Assembly: GCF_017939615.1 (NCBI RefSeq)
Contig: NZ_JAGKSR010000001.1
Coordinates: 2,046,001-2,110,000, forward strand
Direction of reading: 5' to 3'
DNA: 64,000 nt
Source: Microbacterium sp. BLY
GTDB lineage: Bacteria > Actinomycetota > Actinomycetes > Actinomycetales > Microbacteriaceae
Position numbers and translations under genes: made by a program. Of the stretch, positions 8,344-18,006 are shown piece after piece. Under the pieces are notes generated by a model. The model searched no databases. It was not told the DNA's origin and saw only the letters and a program-made list of their open reading frames with translations. The first letter of the stretch is position 1. Each line of letters begins with the position of its first letter.

Positions 8344-9669
8344 TCAGTCGAAGATGCCGTCGAGGAGGCTGCCGATGACGAGACCGCCGAGGATGCCCGA
8401 GGCGATGTCCCCGCCGCCCATGCCGCCGCCTCGACGGGGGCCGCCGCCCCAGCCGCCTCCCCAGTCCTGGTCCTGCGGGCGGGACGAGTCGATGTCGCGT
8501 TGCGCGAGCTGCAGGGCCTCGGCCGCGAGATACGCCACGCGGCGGGCCTGCGTGAGGGCGGCCTCCCTGGTCTCCTCGGCGGGAAGGAGCACGGGGAGAT
8601 CGACGCGCAGGCGCTCCGCTTCCGCGAGGCGGGTGCGCGCGTCCGCGCCGATCCACCCGCGATGGCCGGCGATGAGTCCGCGGGCGACGCCGAGCTGGCG
8701 GTCCGCGTCGTCGATCGCGTGCTGCACCTGAGCGACGCTCGGCAGCGGGTTCTCGGCGCGATGGCGGGCCGTGGCGATGGCGTCGTCGAGGGCCGCGTTC
8801 GCCTCCCGCAGGCGCGACAGCTCGGCGAACGGGTCGTTCGGCTGACCCGCGGGGGTGAGAGCCGCGAGGGCCTGCTGCAGTCGGGTGACCGCCTCCGCCA
8901 CGGCGGGGGTGGACGGCGCTGTCCGGGCCGCGATGAGGTCGTTGCGGGAATCCGCGATGACCTCCGCGAGCGTCGACTCGGCGCGGAGCGCCTCGATCTC
9001 GAAGTCCTCCACGGCGTCGAGCAGGGCCCCGGCGCGGCGTGTGGCCTCGGTCGCGGTCTCCAGGGCGAGGTTCGCCTCCTCGTTCTGCTTGGCGGCCCGG
9101 CGACGCTCGGAGATGTCGGCGCTGTGCGTCGCGAAGCGGATCAGCTGCTCGGCCTCGGCGGCGCTCGCGGTGATCTGGTGCATGGCGGAGTCGGAGTAGC
9201 GGGCGGAGAGGCGGGCCACGGTCTCATCGGTGTGCGGGATCCGGGCGCTCAGCGCCTCGGCGTCGGCCCGCACCTGCGCGATGATCTCCGGCGCCTTGCG
9301 CACGGTGGCGACGGACTCCGCGAGCACGGCCGTCTTCTCGTCGAGCAGGTCCTGCGCCCACTCGCACAGCTGCAGGATGCGGGCGTTGCGGGTGCGCAGC
9401 TCCTCGACGGTGTCCGGGATCTCGTCGTGATTGAGCTGGTGGAGCTGGAAGGCCTCGCGCAGGTGTGTGCGCACCGACAGCAGGGCGGCCTTGAGGTCGG
9501 CGGTCAGCCCTTCGCCCAGCTCGGCCTCGGCGAAGACGAGCTCGTCGGACGTGGTCCGGATCCGCTCGTCCGCGGCGACCAGTGCCTGCTCCGCGCGCCG
9601 GGCGAGGTCCGCGTCCTGCGCGGCGAGTTCTTCCTGTTCGCGTTTGCGTCTGCCCCAAAATCCAGCCAT
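8344..9669 (-). CDS. Coiled-coil protein with Gly-rich amphipathic tail; cytosolic paralogue of the TPM-domain protein
   Basis: A 441-residue protein with no signal peptide and no clear transmembrane helix. Residues ~10-390 are predicted helical and coiled-coil. Residues ~391-441 form a Gly-rich tail ending in a hydrophobic segment (GGDIASGILGGLVIGSLLDG) that could insert into a membrane. Compared by eye, the helical region aligns with the post-membrane part of the TPM protein at 53866-55899. Matching blocks include ADERIRTTSDELVFAEAELG against ADDAITSSREELGFAVAQYG, and HRGWIGADARTRLAEAE against RRGTVGSTARTRLAAAD. The tail also matches in style. The protein is thus a TPM-family cousin that has lost the secretion signal and the TPM domain. 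Function unknown; membrane stress or PspA binding is inference from the paralogue's neighbour. Confidence 0.8.
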   Translation of the reverse strand: MAGFWGRRKREQEELAAQDADLARRAEQALVAADERIRTTSDELVFAEAELGEGLTADLKAALLSVRTHLREAFQLHQLNHDEIPDTVEELRTRNARILQLCEWAQDLLDEKTAVLAESVATVRKAPEIIAQVRADAEALSARIPHTDETVARLSARYSDSAMHQITASAAEAEQLIRFATHSADISERRRAAKQNEEANLALETATEATRRAGALLDAVEDFEIEALRAESTLAEVIADSRNDLIAARTAPSTPAVAEAVTRLQQALAALTPAGQPNDPFAELSRLREANAALDDAIATARHRAENPLPSVAQVQHAIDDADRQLGVARGLIAGHRGWIGADARTRLAEAERLRVDLPVLLPAEETREAALTQARRVAYLAAEALQLAQRDIDSSRPQDQDWGGGWGGGPRRGGGMGGGDIASGILGGLVIGSLLDGIFD

Positions 9670-9681
9670 GTGCCGATCCTA
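9670..9681 (-). promoter_or_regulatory. Leaderless-type promoter of the coiled-coil gene
   Basis: On the minus strand TAGGAT ends six bases (CGGCAC) before the ATG, and there is no Shine-Dalgarno sequence. Confidence 0.4.
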
Positions 9682-9732
9682 GTTTCCCCGGTGCCTGCGC
9701 GGGCTGAGCATCCGCTCCGGGCGAACGCGGGT

Positions 9733-10371
9733 TCAGACGGGGGCGGGAAGGGCGTCGAGGGGCTCGTCGGCGCTCGCCGCGGGCGTCGTCTTCGCCGGAC
9801 GGCCGCGTTTGGGGCGCTCCGTCGTCAGCTCCAGGGCCATCTCCGGGTGGGGGTGCTGCGCGAGCCGGGCCTCGGCCAGCTCGAGCCAGCGGAGCTCCGC
9901 CTCCGCCGCGCACACCAGGGAGTCGAGCACGAGAGACCAGGCGAGCTCCTCCGCGCTGCCGGCGGCGAGACCGGGGGAGGGCGTGCGGCGCAGCTCGTCC
10001 AACCGGTGCTGGGAGGCGTCCCGCTGCGTCCGCAGGATCTCCGTGGCGTCGACCCCGGGCAGCGTCGCCGCCACGGCGAGCTTCACCGCCAGCTCCTCCC
10101 GGGTCGCCGGGGCCCGGAGCACCGGGGTGGCGAGCCAGCGTGCGGCCTCCGCCGATCCGGCCGGGGTGATGCGCCAGTACACGTGTCCGTGCTCGTCGGT
10201 CTCGCCGCGCTGCACGAGGCCATCGCGCTCCAGTCGCTCGAGGGTGTTGTAGATCTGGCCCACGTTGAGCGGCCAGGTCGAACCCGTCCGACGGTCGAAC
10301 TCGTGCCGCAGCTGGTACCCGTAGCAGGGACCTTGGTCGAGGATGGCGAGCAGGCTCTGGCGTACGGACAT
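9733..10371 (-). CDS. PadR-family transcriptional regulator
   Basis: A 212-residue regulator. The N-terminal winged helix (~1-85) has the PadR signature: LLAILDQGPCYGYQLRHEFD, then VGQIYNTLERLERDGLV and a wing ending HVYWRITPAG. The C-terminal part (~90-185) is the helical Vir_C-like dimerisation region, and a short basic tail with RGRPAK resembles an AT-hook. PadR proteins usually repress a nearby transporter, but none is adjacent: downstream is the coiled-coil gene, upstream is the divergent secA. I chose the ATG at MSVRQSLL because the fold starts there; an upstream in-frame start would add an unlikely extension. A palindrome over its own -10 suggests autoregulation. Confidence 0.92.
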   Translation of the reverse strand: MSVRQSLLAILDQGPCYGYQLRHEFDRRTGSTWPLNVGQIYNTLERLERDGLVQRGETDEHGHVYWRITPAGSAEAARWLATPVLRAPATREELAVKLAVAATLPGVDATEILRTQRDASQHRLDELRRTPSPGLAAGSAEELAWSLVLDSLVCAAEAELRWLELAEARLAQHPHPEMALELTTERPKRGRPAKTTPAASADEPLDALPAPV

Positions 10372-10410
10372 GACCGGTCTCCCGAGGACGGCGGATGGAA
10401 AGCAGTGCCG

Positions 10411-10424
10411 AGTATATGCATACC
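10411..10424 (-). promoter_or_regulatory. Promoter -10 and PadR-type palindrome upstream of the padR gene
   Basis: GTATATGCATAC (10412-10423) has the dyad GTAT-N4-ATAC, the AT-rich style of PadR operators. On the minus strand its end reads TATACT, a good -10 about 40 bases before the padR ATG. The overlap suggests autorepression. The -35 is not clear. Confidence 0.45.
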
Positions 10425-10559
10425 GGGCAATTTCCCCGGCGCGGCGCGGCGGCCCCATGCAGGCGACGTGGAGGTCACAGCCCGGTAACATGGCACAGTA
10501 TGCCTGGCGCTCGCTTCGCGGCGACCGGCTAATGACCCAATGACAGGGAGATGACATCC

Positions 10560-13364
<2,805 letters not shown>

Positions 13365-13378
13365 CCTTCGGGCGAACG

Positions 13379-13408
13379 GGAGGGCCAGTCCGCGCGGATT
13401 GGCCCTCC
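13379..13408 (+). terminator. Rho-independent terminator after secA
   Basis: GGAGGGCCA pairs with TGGCCCTCC around a GC-rich loop and is followed by TTTCGT. It lies 14 bases after the secA stop. Confidence 0.88.
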
Positions 13409-13419
13409 TTTCGTCCCTG

Positions 13420-13431
13420 TAGGCTTGATCG
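13420..13431 (+). promoter_or_regulatory. Leaderless-type promoter of the aminotransferase gene
   Basis: TAGGCT ends six bases (TGATCG) before the ATG, with no Shine-Dalgarno sequence. Confidence 0.45.
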
Positions 13432-14658
13432 ATGACACCATCGCGCACCTTCGACCAGTCGTCGAAGCTCAAGAACGTCCTGTACGAGATCCGCGGAAAC
13501 GCCCTCGTCGAGGCGGCGCGTTTGGAGGCCGAGGGCCACCGGATCCTCAAGCTCAACACGGGCAACCCCGCCATCTTCGGCTTCGACGCTCCGCACCAGA
13601 TCGTCCACGACATGCTGGCCGCGCTGCCGACGGCGCACGGCTACAGCGAGAGCAAGGGCATCGTCTCCGCGCGGCGGGCCGTCGTGAGCCGGTACGAGGA
13701 GATCGAGGGGTTCCCGCGCTTCGATCCGGATGACGTCTACCTCGGCAACGGGGTCTCCGAACTCATCACCATGACGATGCAGGCGCTGCTGGACGAGGGC
13801 GACGAGGTCCTCATCCCCGCCCCCGACTATCCGCTCTGGACGGCGATGACGAGCCTCGCGGGCGGCACGCCGGTGCATTATCTGTGCGACGAGGACGACG
13901 GCTGGCAGCCGGACCTCGAGGACATCCGGTCGAAGATCACGCCGCGCACGAAGGCGCTCGTCATCATCAATCCGAACAACCCCACCGGCGTCGTCTACTC
14001 CCGCGAGGTGCTGGAGGGACTCGTGCAGATCGCGCGCGAGCACCAGCTGCTCATCCTGTCGGACGAGATCTACGATCGCATCCTCTTCGACGACGCCGTG
14101 CACATCCCGACGGCCACGCTCGCCCCCGACCTGCTCTGCCTCACCTTCAACGGTCTGTCCAAGACCTATCGCGTGGCGGGCTACCGGTCGGGGTGGATGG
14201 TCATCACGGGCCCGCAGGATCACGCCAAGGGGTTCATCGAGGGCATCACGCTGCTCGCGTCGACCCGGCTCTGCCCGAACGTCCCCGCCCAGCACGCCGT
14301 CCAGGCGGCGCTGTCCGGCGTGCAGTCGATCGACGCGCTCATCGCCCCGACCGGTCGGCTGCACGAGCAGCGGGACATCGCGTGGGAGGGGTTGGAGGCG
14401 ATCCCCGGTGTGTCCTGCGTCAAGCCGCAGGGGGCGCTGTACGCCTTCCCGCGCCTGGACCCGAACGTGCATGAGATCCGCGACGATGCCCAGCTCGTCT
14501 ACGACCTGCTGGTCTCCGAGCACATCCTCCTCGTGCAGGGCACCGGCTTCAACTGGCCGACTCCCGATCACCTGCGCCTCGTGACCCTGCCAGAGCCGCG
14601 AGTGCTGAGCGAAGCCGTCGAACGCCTCGGGAACTTCCTGTCGAGCTACCGGCAGTGA
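13432..14658 (+). CDS. Pyridoxal-phosphate aminotransferase, AlaA type
   Basis: A 408-residue class I/II (fold type I) aminotransferase. Recognisable blocks are the N-terminal YEIRGNALVEAARLE, the substrate-loop LNTGNPAIFGFD, the YxxxxG glycine patch (YLGNGVSELI), the NPNNPTG motif near residue 182, the PLP-binding DEIYDRI, and the Schiff-base Lys in NGLSKTYRVAGYRSGW (~residue 245). This pattern is that of AlaA/AlaC enzymes, which interconvert pyruvate and glutamate with alanine and 2-oxoglutarate. Valine or other substrates cannot be excluded. Its final 110 bases overlap, in antisense, the 3' end of the TadZ-like gene on the other strand; no terminator is visible between the two. Confidence 0.92.
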   Translation: MTPSRTFDQSSKLKNVLYEIRGNALVEAARLEAEGHRILKLNTGNPAIFGFDAPHQIVHDMLAALPTAHGYSESKGIVSARRAVVSRYEEIEGFPRFDPDDVYLGNGVSELITMTMQALLDEGDEVLIPAPDYPLWTAMTSLAGGTPVHYLCDEDDGWQPDLEDIRSKITPRTKALVIINPNNPTGVVYSREVLEGLVQIAREHQLLILSDEIYDRILFDDAVHIPTATLAPDLLCLTFNGLSKTYRVAGYRSGWMVITGPQDHAKGFIEGITLLASTRLCPNVPAQHAVQAALSGVQSIDALIAPTGRLHEQRDIAWEGLEAIPGVSCVKPQGALYAFPRLDPNVHEIRDDAQLVYDLLVSEHILLVQGTGFNWPTPDHLRLVTLPEPRVLSEAVERLGNFLSSYRQ

Positions 14659-15826
14659 CGTCCGCCCCGGCGGCGGGGTCGAGGTCTGCGGCGAGCCGAC
14701 GGATGGCCGCGACGAGTGCCGACCGGGGCGCGACCTCGGAGATCGGGCGACCGTGCAGGAGGGCCGTGTCCACCGCGCGCTGATCCTGGGGCAGGAAGAC
14801 GACGTCGGTGAGACCGGCGAAGCGCTCGAGCGTGCCGCGGATCTGTCGGCGTGCGTCCATCCCGAGCGGTCCCGGACGGACCCTGTTCACCACGACCTGC
14901 ACCGGCGTCTGGCCGACGACACGGCGCACTTCGGCATGGTCGCGGAGGAAGCGGCTGATCCCGACCGGATCTGCGGACGCCACCGCCACGACCTGGTCGG
15001 CGGCGCCGAGCACGGCCGAGGCCGCGGCGTGGCGCCGCGGGCCGACGAGATCGTACGTGGCCTCGTCGTCCGCGTCGATCGCGGCGGACACGTCCACGAC
15101 CGTCTCCTCCGTCCACGTCCGGCACACGGACAGCGCGGCCTGCAGGCGTGCCTCCGACAGTTCCGGCCAGCGGCTGGGGCGGTTCAGCCCGGCGAGCACA
15201 TCGAGTTCCGTGCCTCCTGCGGTGAGCCGCGCGGACAGACGGGTGAGCTCGGCCGCGTCCAGCGCTCCCCGCTCGGCGCGGCGGCAGGCGCCGGCGAGAC
15301 CGGGCGCGTCGTCGTCGACACCCAGCAACAGGGCGAGCGCGGGGGCAACGGTGTCGGCGTCCACCAGGGCGGTCGACCGGCCGCGGCGAGCGAACTCGAC
15401 AGCGAGCTGGATGGCGACCGTCGACCGACCGGGCGCCCCGTGCGGACCCCACACCGCGGTGACGCGGTTCGACGGCGCGGGTCGGGACGGCGTGGGCTGG
15501 CCCGCCTCGGAGAGCGCCGCGGCGATCTGCCAGCCGGCCGAGCCGGCGTCCAGAGGCGGCGCGAGGCCGAGGCGGGCCACGGCCCGGCTGTCGTTCCCAC
15601 CCAGCGAGAGGATGCGCACGCCCGCGCGATCGCAGGCGGACAGCAGCTCCGGGGTGAGCACCGCGCGAACGGCCGGCACGATGATCGCCTCGACGTCCGG
15701 CTCCAGCGCAGCGACGATCGCCGTCGGCGACGCGGACGGGAGGCTCCGGGCGGCGACGCCCTCCCACTCGAGTTCGGCGGCGAGCTCGTCGGCGCGCGGA
15801 GCGGCCACTGCGACGAGGACGCTCAC
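14549..15826 (-). CDS. TadZ/CpaE-like ATPase of the ParA/MinD superfamily with degenerate P-loop
   Basis: A 425-residue protein. Residues ~1-110 resemble an inactive receiver-like domain. Residues ~120-380 have a ParA/MinD/TadZ fold: the P-loop region reads WGPHGAPGRSTVA, followed by LVDADTVAPALALLLG. The usual lysines of the deviant Walker A motif (KGGxGKT) are missing; Arg134 replaces the catalytic lysine. TadZ proteins that localise Flp pilus machines also have atypical P-loops. No tadA, tadB or pilin gene is nearby. The gene follows the SAF-domain gene with a four-base overlap, so the two are co-expressed. The last ~37 codons run antisense through the aminotransferase 3' end. Confidence 0.8.
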   Translation of the reverse strand: MSVLVAVAAPRADELAAELEWEGVAARSLPSASPTAIVAALEPDVEAIIVPAVRAVLTPELLSACDRAGVRILSLGGNDSRAVARLGLAPPLDAGSAGWQIAAALSEAGQPTPSRPAPSNRVTAVWGPHGAPGRSTVAIQLAVEFARRGRSTALVDADTVAPALALLLGVDDDAPGLAGACRRAERGALDAAELTRLSARLTAGGTELDVLAGLNRPSRWPELSEARLQAALSVCRTWTEETVVDVSAAIDADDEATYDLVGPRRHAAASAVLGAADQVVAVASADPVGISRFLRDHAEVRRVVGQTPVQVVVNRVRPGPLGMDARRQIRGTLERFAGLTDVVFLPQDQRAVDTALLHGRPISEVAPRSALVAAIRRLAADLDPAAGADVTAGSSTGSSRGVRRLRSALAALAGSRGAGDRESAS

Positions 15827-16443
15827 GATCCGGCCCCGACCGGGACGACGGAGAGCGCGGCTCCGCCGGTGACGGCGGCGAGCACGTCCGCGACATTGCC
15901 GCGATCGATCACGATCTCGAGTTCTGCCGCCCCCTCCGCCAGCAGACCGTCGGGTTCCAGGACGGTGCGGACCACGACGTCGCCGACCAGGATGCGAGGG
16001 TCCTCGAAGGTGCGTCCGTCCTCGCCCAGCGGCGCCTGCCAGACCTCCACCTCGGTGCCCGCCTGCACATCCTCGGGGATCCTGACGCTGCTCTTGATGA
16101 CCACCGTCGTCGTCCGGCCGTCCTCCGCGGAGGTCGCCGCCGAGCGCGGAACGAGCTCGCCCTCGGTCAGGGTGCGCGCCGCGATCTGTCCCGGAACCAG
16201 CTGTGACGGAGCCAGGTACTCGTCGGTGAGAGGCCCGAGGGACACGTCGACCTCCTCGAAGTCCGCGGCGCGGAGGACTTCTCCACGGACGACCGTGGTG
16301 CGTGCCTGCAGGACCGGGGAGGAGTGGTCCGACGCGGTGACGAGCGACCAGACCCCGGCGATCGAGGCGAGGACGAGGGCGATGCCCACCACGAAGCGGA
16401 GGTCGCCGCGGAAGCGACGAGGGGAACGGGAGAGCGCGGTCAT
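15823..16443 (-). CDS. SAF-domain (CpaB/FlgA-like) single-pass membrane protein
   Basis: A 206-residue protein. A basic N-terminus (SRSPRRFRGDLRF) precedes one membrane helix (~18-38), so the rest is probably extracytoplasmic. Residues ~45-110 form an SAF/CpaB-type domain: RTTVVRGEVLRAADFEEVDV, then APSQLVPGQIAARTLTEGEL. A C-terminal beta-rich region follows. CpaB/RcpC proteins belong to Flp pilus assembly and FlgA to flagella. Here the only companion is the TadZ-like ATPase, whose start overlaps this stop by four bases. The upstream intergenic region shared with the HTH gene contains a DnaA box. Function is unknown. Confidence 0.82.
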   Translation of the reverse strand: MTALSRSPRRFRGDLRFVVGIALVLASIAGVWSLVTASDHSSPVLQARTTVVRGEVLRAADFEEVDVSLGPLTDEYLAPSQLVPGQIAARTLTEGELVPRSAATSAEDGRTTTVVIKSSVRIPEDVQAGTEVEVWQAPLGEDGRTFEDPRILVGDVVVRTVLEPDGLLAEGAAELEIVIDRGNVADVLAAVTGGAALSVVPVGAGS

Positions 16444-16482
16444 GGCGATATCGTCACAGAACCGTGCGCCCCGGTCCCGGAG

Positions 16483-16491
16483 TTATCCACA
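16483..16491 (+). promoter_or_regulatory. DnaA box 1 (TTATCCACA)
   Basis: An exact consensus DnaA box in the 98-base gap between the divergent SAF-domain and HTH genes. It lies about 40 bases upstream of the inferred -10 of the HTH gene. Confidence 0.65.
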
Positions 16492-16529
16492 ACCGGCGCT
16501 CGACGCGGATGCGATGCCGCGCACCCGCC

Positions 16530-16541
16530 CAGAATGAGGGG
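16530..16541 (+). promoter_or_regulatory. Probable leaderless promoter of the HTH gene
   Basis: CAGAAT ends six bases (GAGGGG) before the ATG. It matches the NANNNT variant of the spacing seen at many starts here; GAGGGG may instead act as a Shine-Dalgarno sequence. Confidence 0.3.
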
Positions 16542-16817
16542 ATGACACCCCGGCCCCCGCACGCCCATCGCTTCCTCGCCCCGGCGCAGGTCGCCGAGCT
16601 GCTCGACATCGGCGTGGACGAGGTGATCGCCCTCGTCCACGCCGGACAGCTTCGCGGCGCACCCCTGGGGACTCCCGCACGCTGGCGCATCGAGGAGCCG
16701 AGTATCGAGGAGTATCTGGACGCGCAGGTCGAGGAGGCGCGGCGCATGGCTCTCTGGCGCCAGTCGCAGGCCGCGAGCTTCCCCGAACTGTGGGGGTCGG
16801 CGACTCAGATCGTGTGA
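16542..16817 (+). CDS. Small BldC/excisionase-like helix-turn-helix protein
   Basis: A 91-residue protein with one MerR-superfamily winged helix over residues ~8-58: FLAPAQVAELLDIGVDEVIA, then VHAGQLRGAPLG, and the wing RWRIEEPSIEEYL. This is the layout of BldC and of excisionase-type DNA-binding proteins. The rest (~60-91) is a short helix and a tail. BldC-type proteins bind DNA cooperatively as small regulators; the targets here are unknown. No phage genes are nearby, so an excisionase role is unlikely. The last 13 bases overlap the 3' end of the convergent Sm-like-repeat gene. A DnaA box lies upstream. Confidence 0.8.
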   Translation: MTPRPPHAHRFLAPAQVAELLDIGVDEVIALVHAGQLRGAPLGTPARWRIEEPSIEEYLDAQVEEARRMALWRQSQAASFPELWGSATQIV

Positions 16818-17422
16818 GTGCCGTCGATCCGGACGGCGGCGACAGCGGCGTACGGCACCATGCGGAACCCGCGGACCGCATCGGCCCGGCGCGCGGTGCC
16901 GGCGTCATGCATCGCGAGGTCGAGATGATCGCCGGCAGCGCGGTCGATGGTGCCGTGGAGGTCGTCGCCGGCGAGCATCCGGAGATGCACCGGGATGCGG
17001 CGGCGCGCGAGGTCCCGGAGGACGAACCCCAGCGACATGCGCTCCCGAAGCGTCGTCGCGGAGGGCGGCGGCGCGCCGGCGTCGAGGCTGGCGAGCATCG
17101 ACCCGTGGTCGACCACGAGACCGAGGACCGAGGCGACGGGGATCAGCAGGACGGAGGCGGGGAGCCGAGCGCCGTGCGGCACGCGGGAGACGGCGGCCAG
17201 CCAGTCCACCCCCAGTGACCGGAAACCCACGGGCAGGCGTTGCCCGTCGGCCAGGTCGAGCGTCACGTCGCTCTGCGCGGCGCACAGATGGCGCAGGCGC
17301 GAACGGAGGTCGAGCCGGGCGATGCGCAGACGCTCGGATTCGGCGTCACGGGCGGCGCGCTCCGCCTCCCATTCCGCGGCGAGCTGCCCTTCCAGACCGT
17401 CGAAGAGGGATTCCCAGTGCAT
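16805..17422 (-). CDS. Hypothetical protein with a coiled coil and two Sm-like repeats
   Basis: A 205-residue protein. The N-terminus (~1-48) is a charged helix starting MHWESLFDGLEGQL. Two similar beta-rich repeats follow. Repeat 1 (~52-105) starts DVTLDLADGQRL and ends LLIPVASVLGLVVD. Repeat 2 (~143-200) starts PVHLRMLAGDDLHGTIDR and ends RMVPYAAVAAVRID. Both show the pattern V-x-L-x4-G-x2-L, G-x-D-x-L, then a closing IP/VP-x-A-x-V strand. This resembles the five-stranded Sm/Lsm barrel (a short basic loop, GTI, and a final VP strand). I recall related actinobacterial proteins annotated only as hypothetical. RNA or protein binding is an inference. Two DnaA boxes lie in its upstream region. 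Confidence 0.75.
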   Translation of the reverse strand: MHWESLFDGLEGQLAAEWEAERAARDAESERLRIARLDLRSRLRHLCAAQSDVTLDLADGQRLPVGFRSLGVDWLAAVSRVPHGARLPASVLLIPVASVLGLVVDHGSMLASLDAGAPPPSATTLRERMSLGFVLRDLARRRIPVHLRMLAGDDLHGTIDRAAGDHLDLAMHDAGTARRADAVRGFRMVPYAAVAAVRIDGTHTI

Positions 17423-17435
17423 CCGACCGAGCGTA
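17423..17435 (-). promoter_or_regulatory. Leaderless-type promoter of the Sm-repeat gene
   Basis: On the minus strand TACGCT ends seven bases (CGGTCGG) before the ATG. DnaA box 2 lies just upstream of where the -35 would fall. Confidence 0.4.
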
Positions 17436-17459
17436 GGCGTGTGCGCCACCGCCTCCGAG

Positions 17460-17468
17460 TTATCCACA
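17460..17468 (+). promoter_or_regulatory. DnaA box 2 (TTATCCACA)
   Basis: An exact consensus DnaA box in the divergent promoter region between the Sm-repeat gene and the Rv3235-family gene, in the same orientation as boxes 1 and 3. Confidence 0.65.
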
Positions 17469-17507
17469 CGCGGGCGGCGGCGAGGACGCGGGCGCGCGAC
17501 GTACGGG

Positions 17508-17516
17508 TTGTCCACA
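17508..17516 (+). promoter_or_regulatory. DnaA box 3 (TTGTCCACA)
   Basis: The G variant favoured by GC-rich actinobacteria, 48 bases downstream of box 2 and in the same orientation. Confidence 0.65.
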
Positions 17517-17595
17517 TACGTTCGTCGTCGGCCCCCGTCACCGCCCGCGGTGTGGTGCACTGACGTCCCGCCGACGCTCCCGAGGAGACAACGAG

Positions 17596-17982
17596 ATGAT
17601 GCTGGCCGAGTACTTCGCACCGCAACCCACCCCCGCCGATCAGCTGCCTGATCCCGCGCCGTTGCTGCGAAGTCTCACCCGCGGTGTGCTGGAAGCCATC
17701 GCCGGGGTGCGCGAGGTCGACCAGCTCGCCCGCTGGTTCAGCGAGGAGGCCTACCGGAGCGTCGTCACCCGGGCCAACCTCGCCGCACGGGCACGCAGCG
17801 CGCGCGGCGTGGCCCCGGCTCGGCCGACGTTCGTGATCCGGACCCTGCGGGTGACCCATCCCCGGGACGGGATCGTCGAGGCGGTCGTGGTGGTGGCCGG
17901 TCCGGGACGGACCCGCGCCGTCGCCGTGCGCCTGGAGGGGCTGGACCGTCGATGGCGCGCGACGTCGCTCGCGATTCTCTGA
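17596..17982 (+). CDS. Rv3235-family protein
   Basis: A 128-residue protein starting at an ATG preceded by GAGGAGA. The N-terminus is a short polar leader with paired prolines (PQPTPADQLPDPAP). A helical segment (~30-70) contains EVDQLARWFSEEAYRSVVTR, and a beta-rich C-terminal half holds VIRTLRVTHPRDGIVEAVVVV and closes with RRWRATSLAIL. This matches the small actinobacterial family named after M. tuberculosis Rv3235, of unknown function. It lies between the DnaA-box region and pdtaS, in the same secA-to-sigH neighbourhood as Rv3235. Confidence 0.82.
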   Translation: MMLAEYFAPQPTPADQLPDPAPLLRSLTRGVLEAIAGVREVDQLARWFSEEAYRSVVTRANLAARARSARGVAPARPTFVIRTLRVTHPRDGIVEAVVVVAGPGRTRAVAVRLEGLDRRWRATSLAIL

Positions 17983-17994
17983 CCCATGGGAGCC

Positions 17995-18006
17995 TAGGCT
18001 GGAGGG
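17995..18006 (+). promoter_or_regulatory. Leaderless-type promoter of pdtaS
   Basis: TAGGCT is followed directly by GGAGGG and then the GTG. The GGAGGG abuts the start codon, too close for normal SD use. Confidence 0.45.

Noticed and set aside
2655..10495. GGTAACA near the starts of mtrA (2660) and secA (10486) as MtrA sites
   Set aside because: A seven-base match at two places is not enough, and I am not certain of the MtrA consensus in this group.
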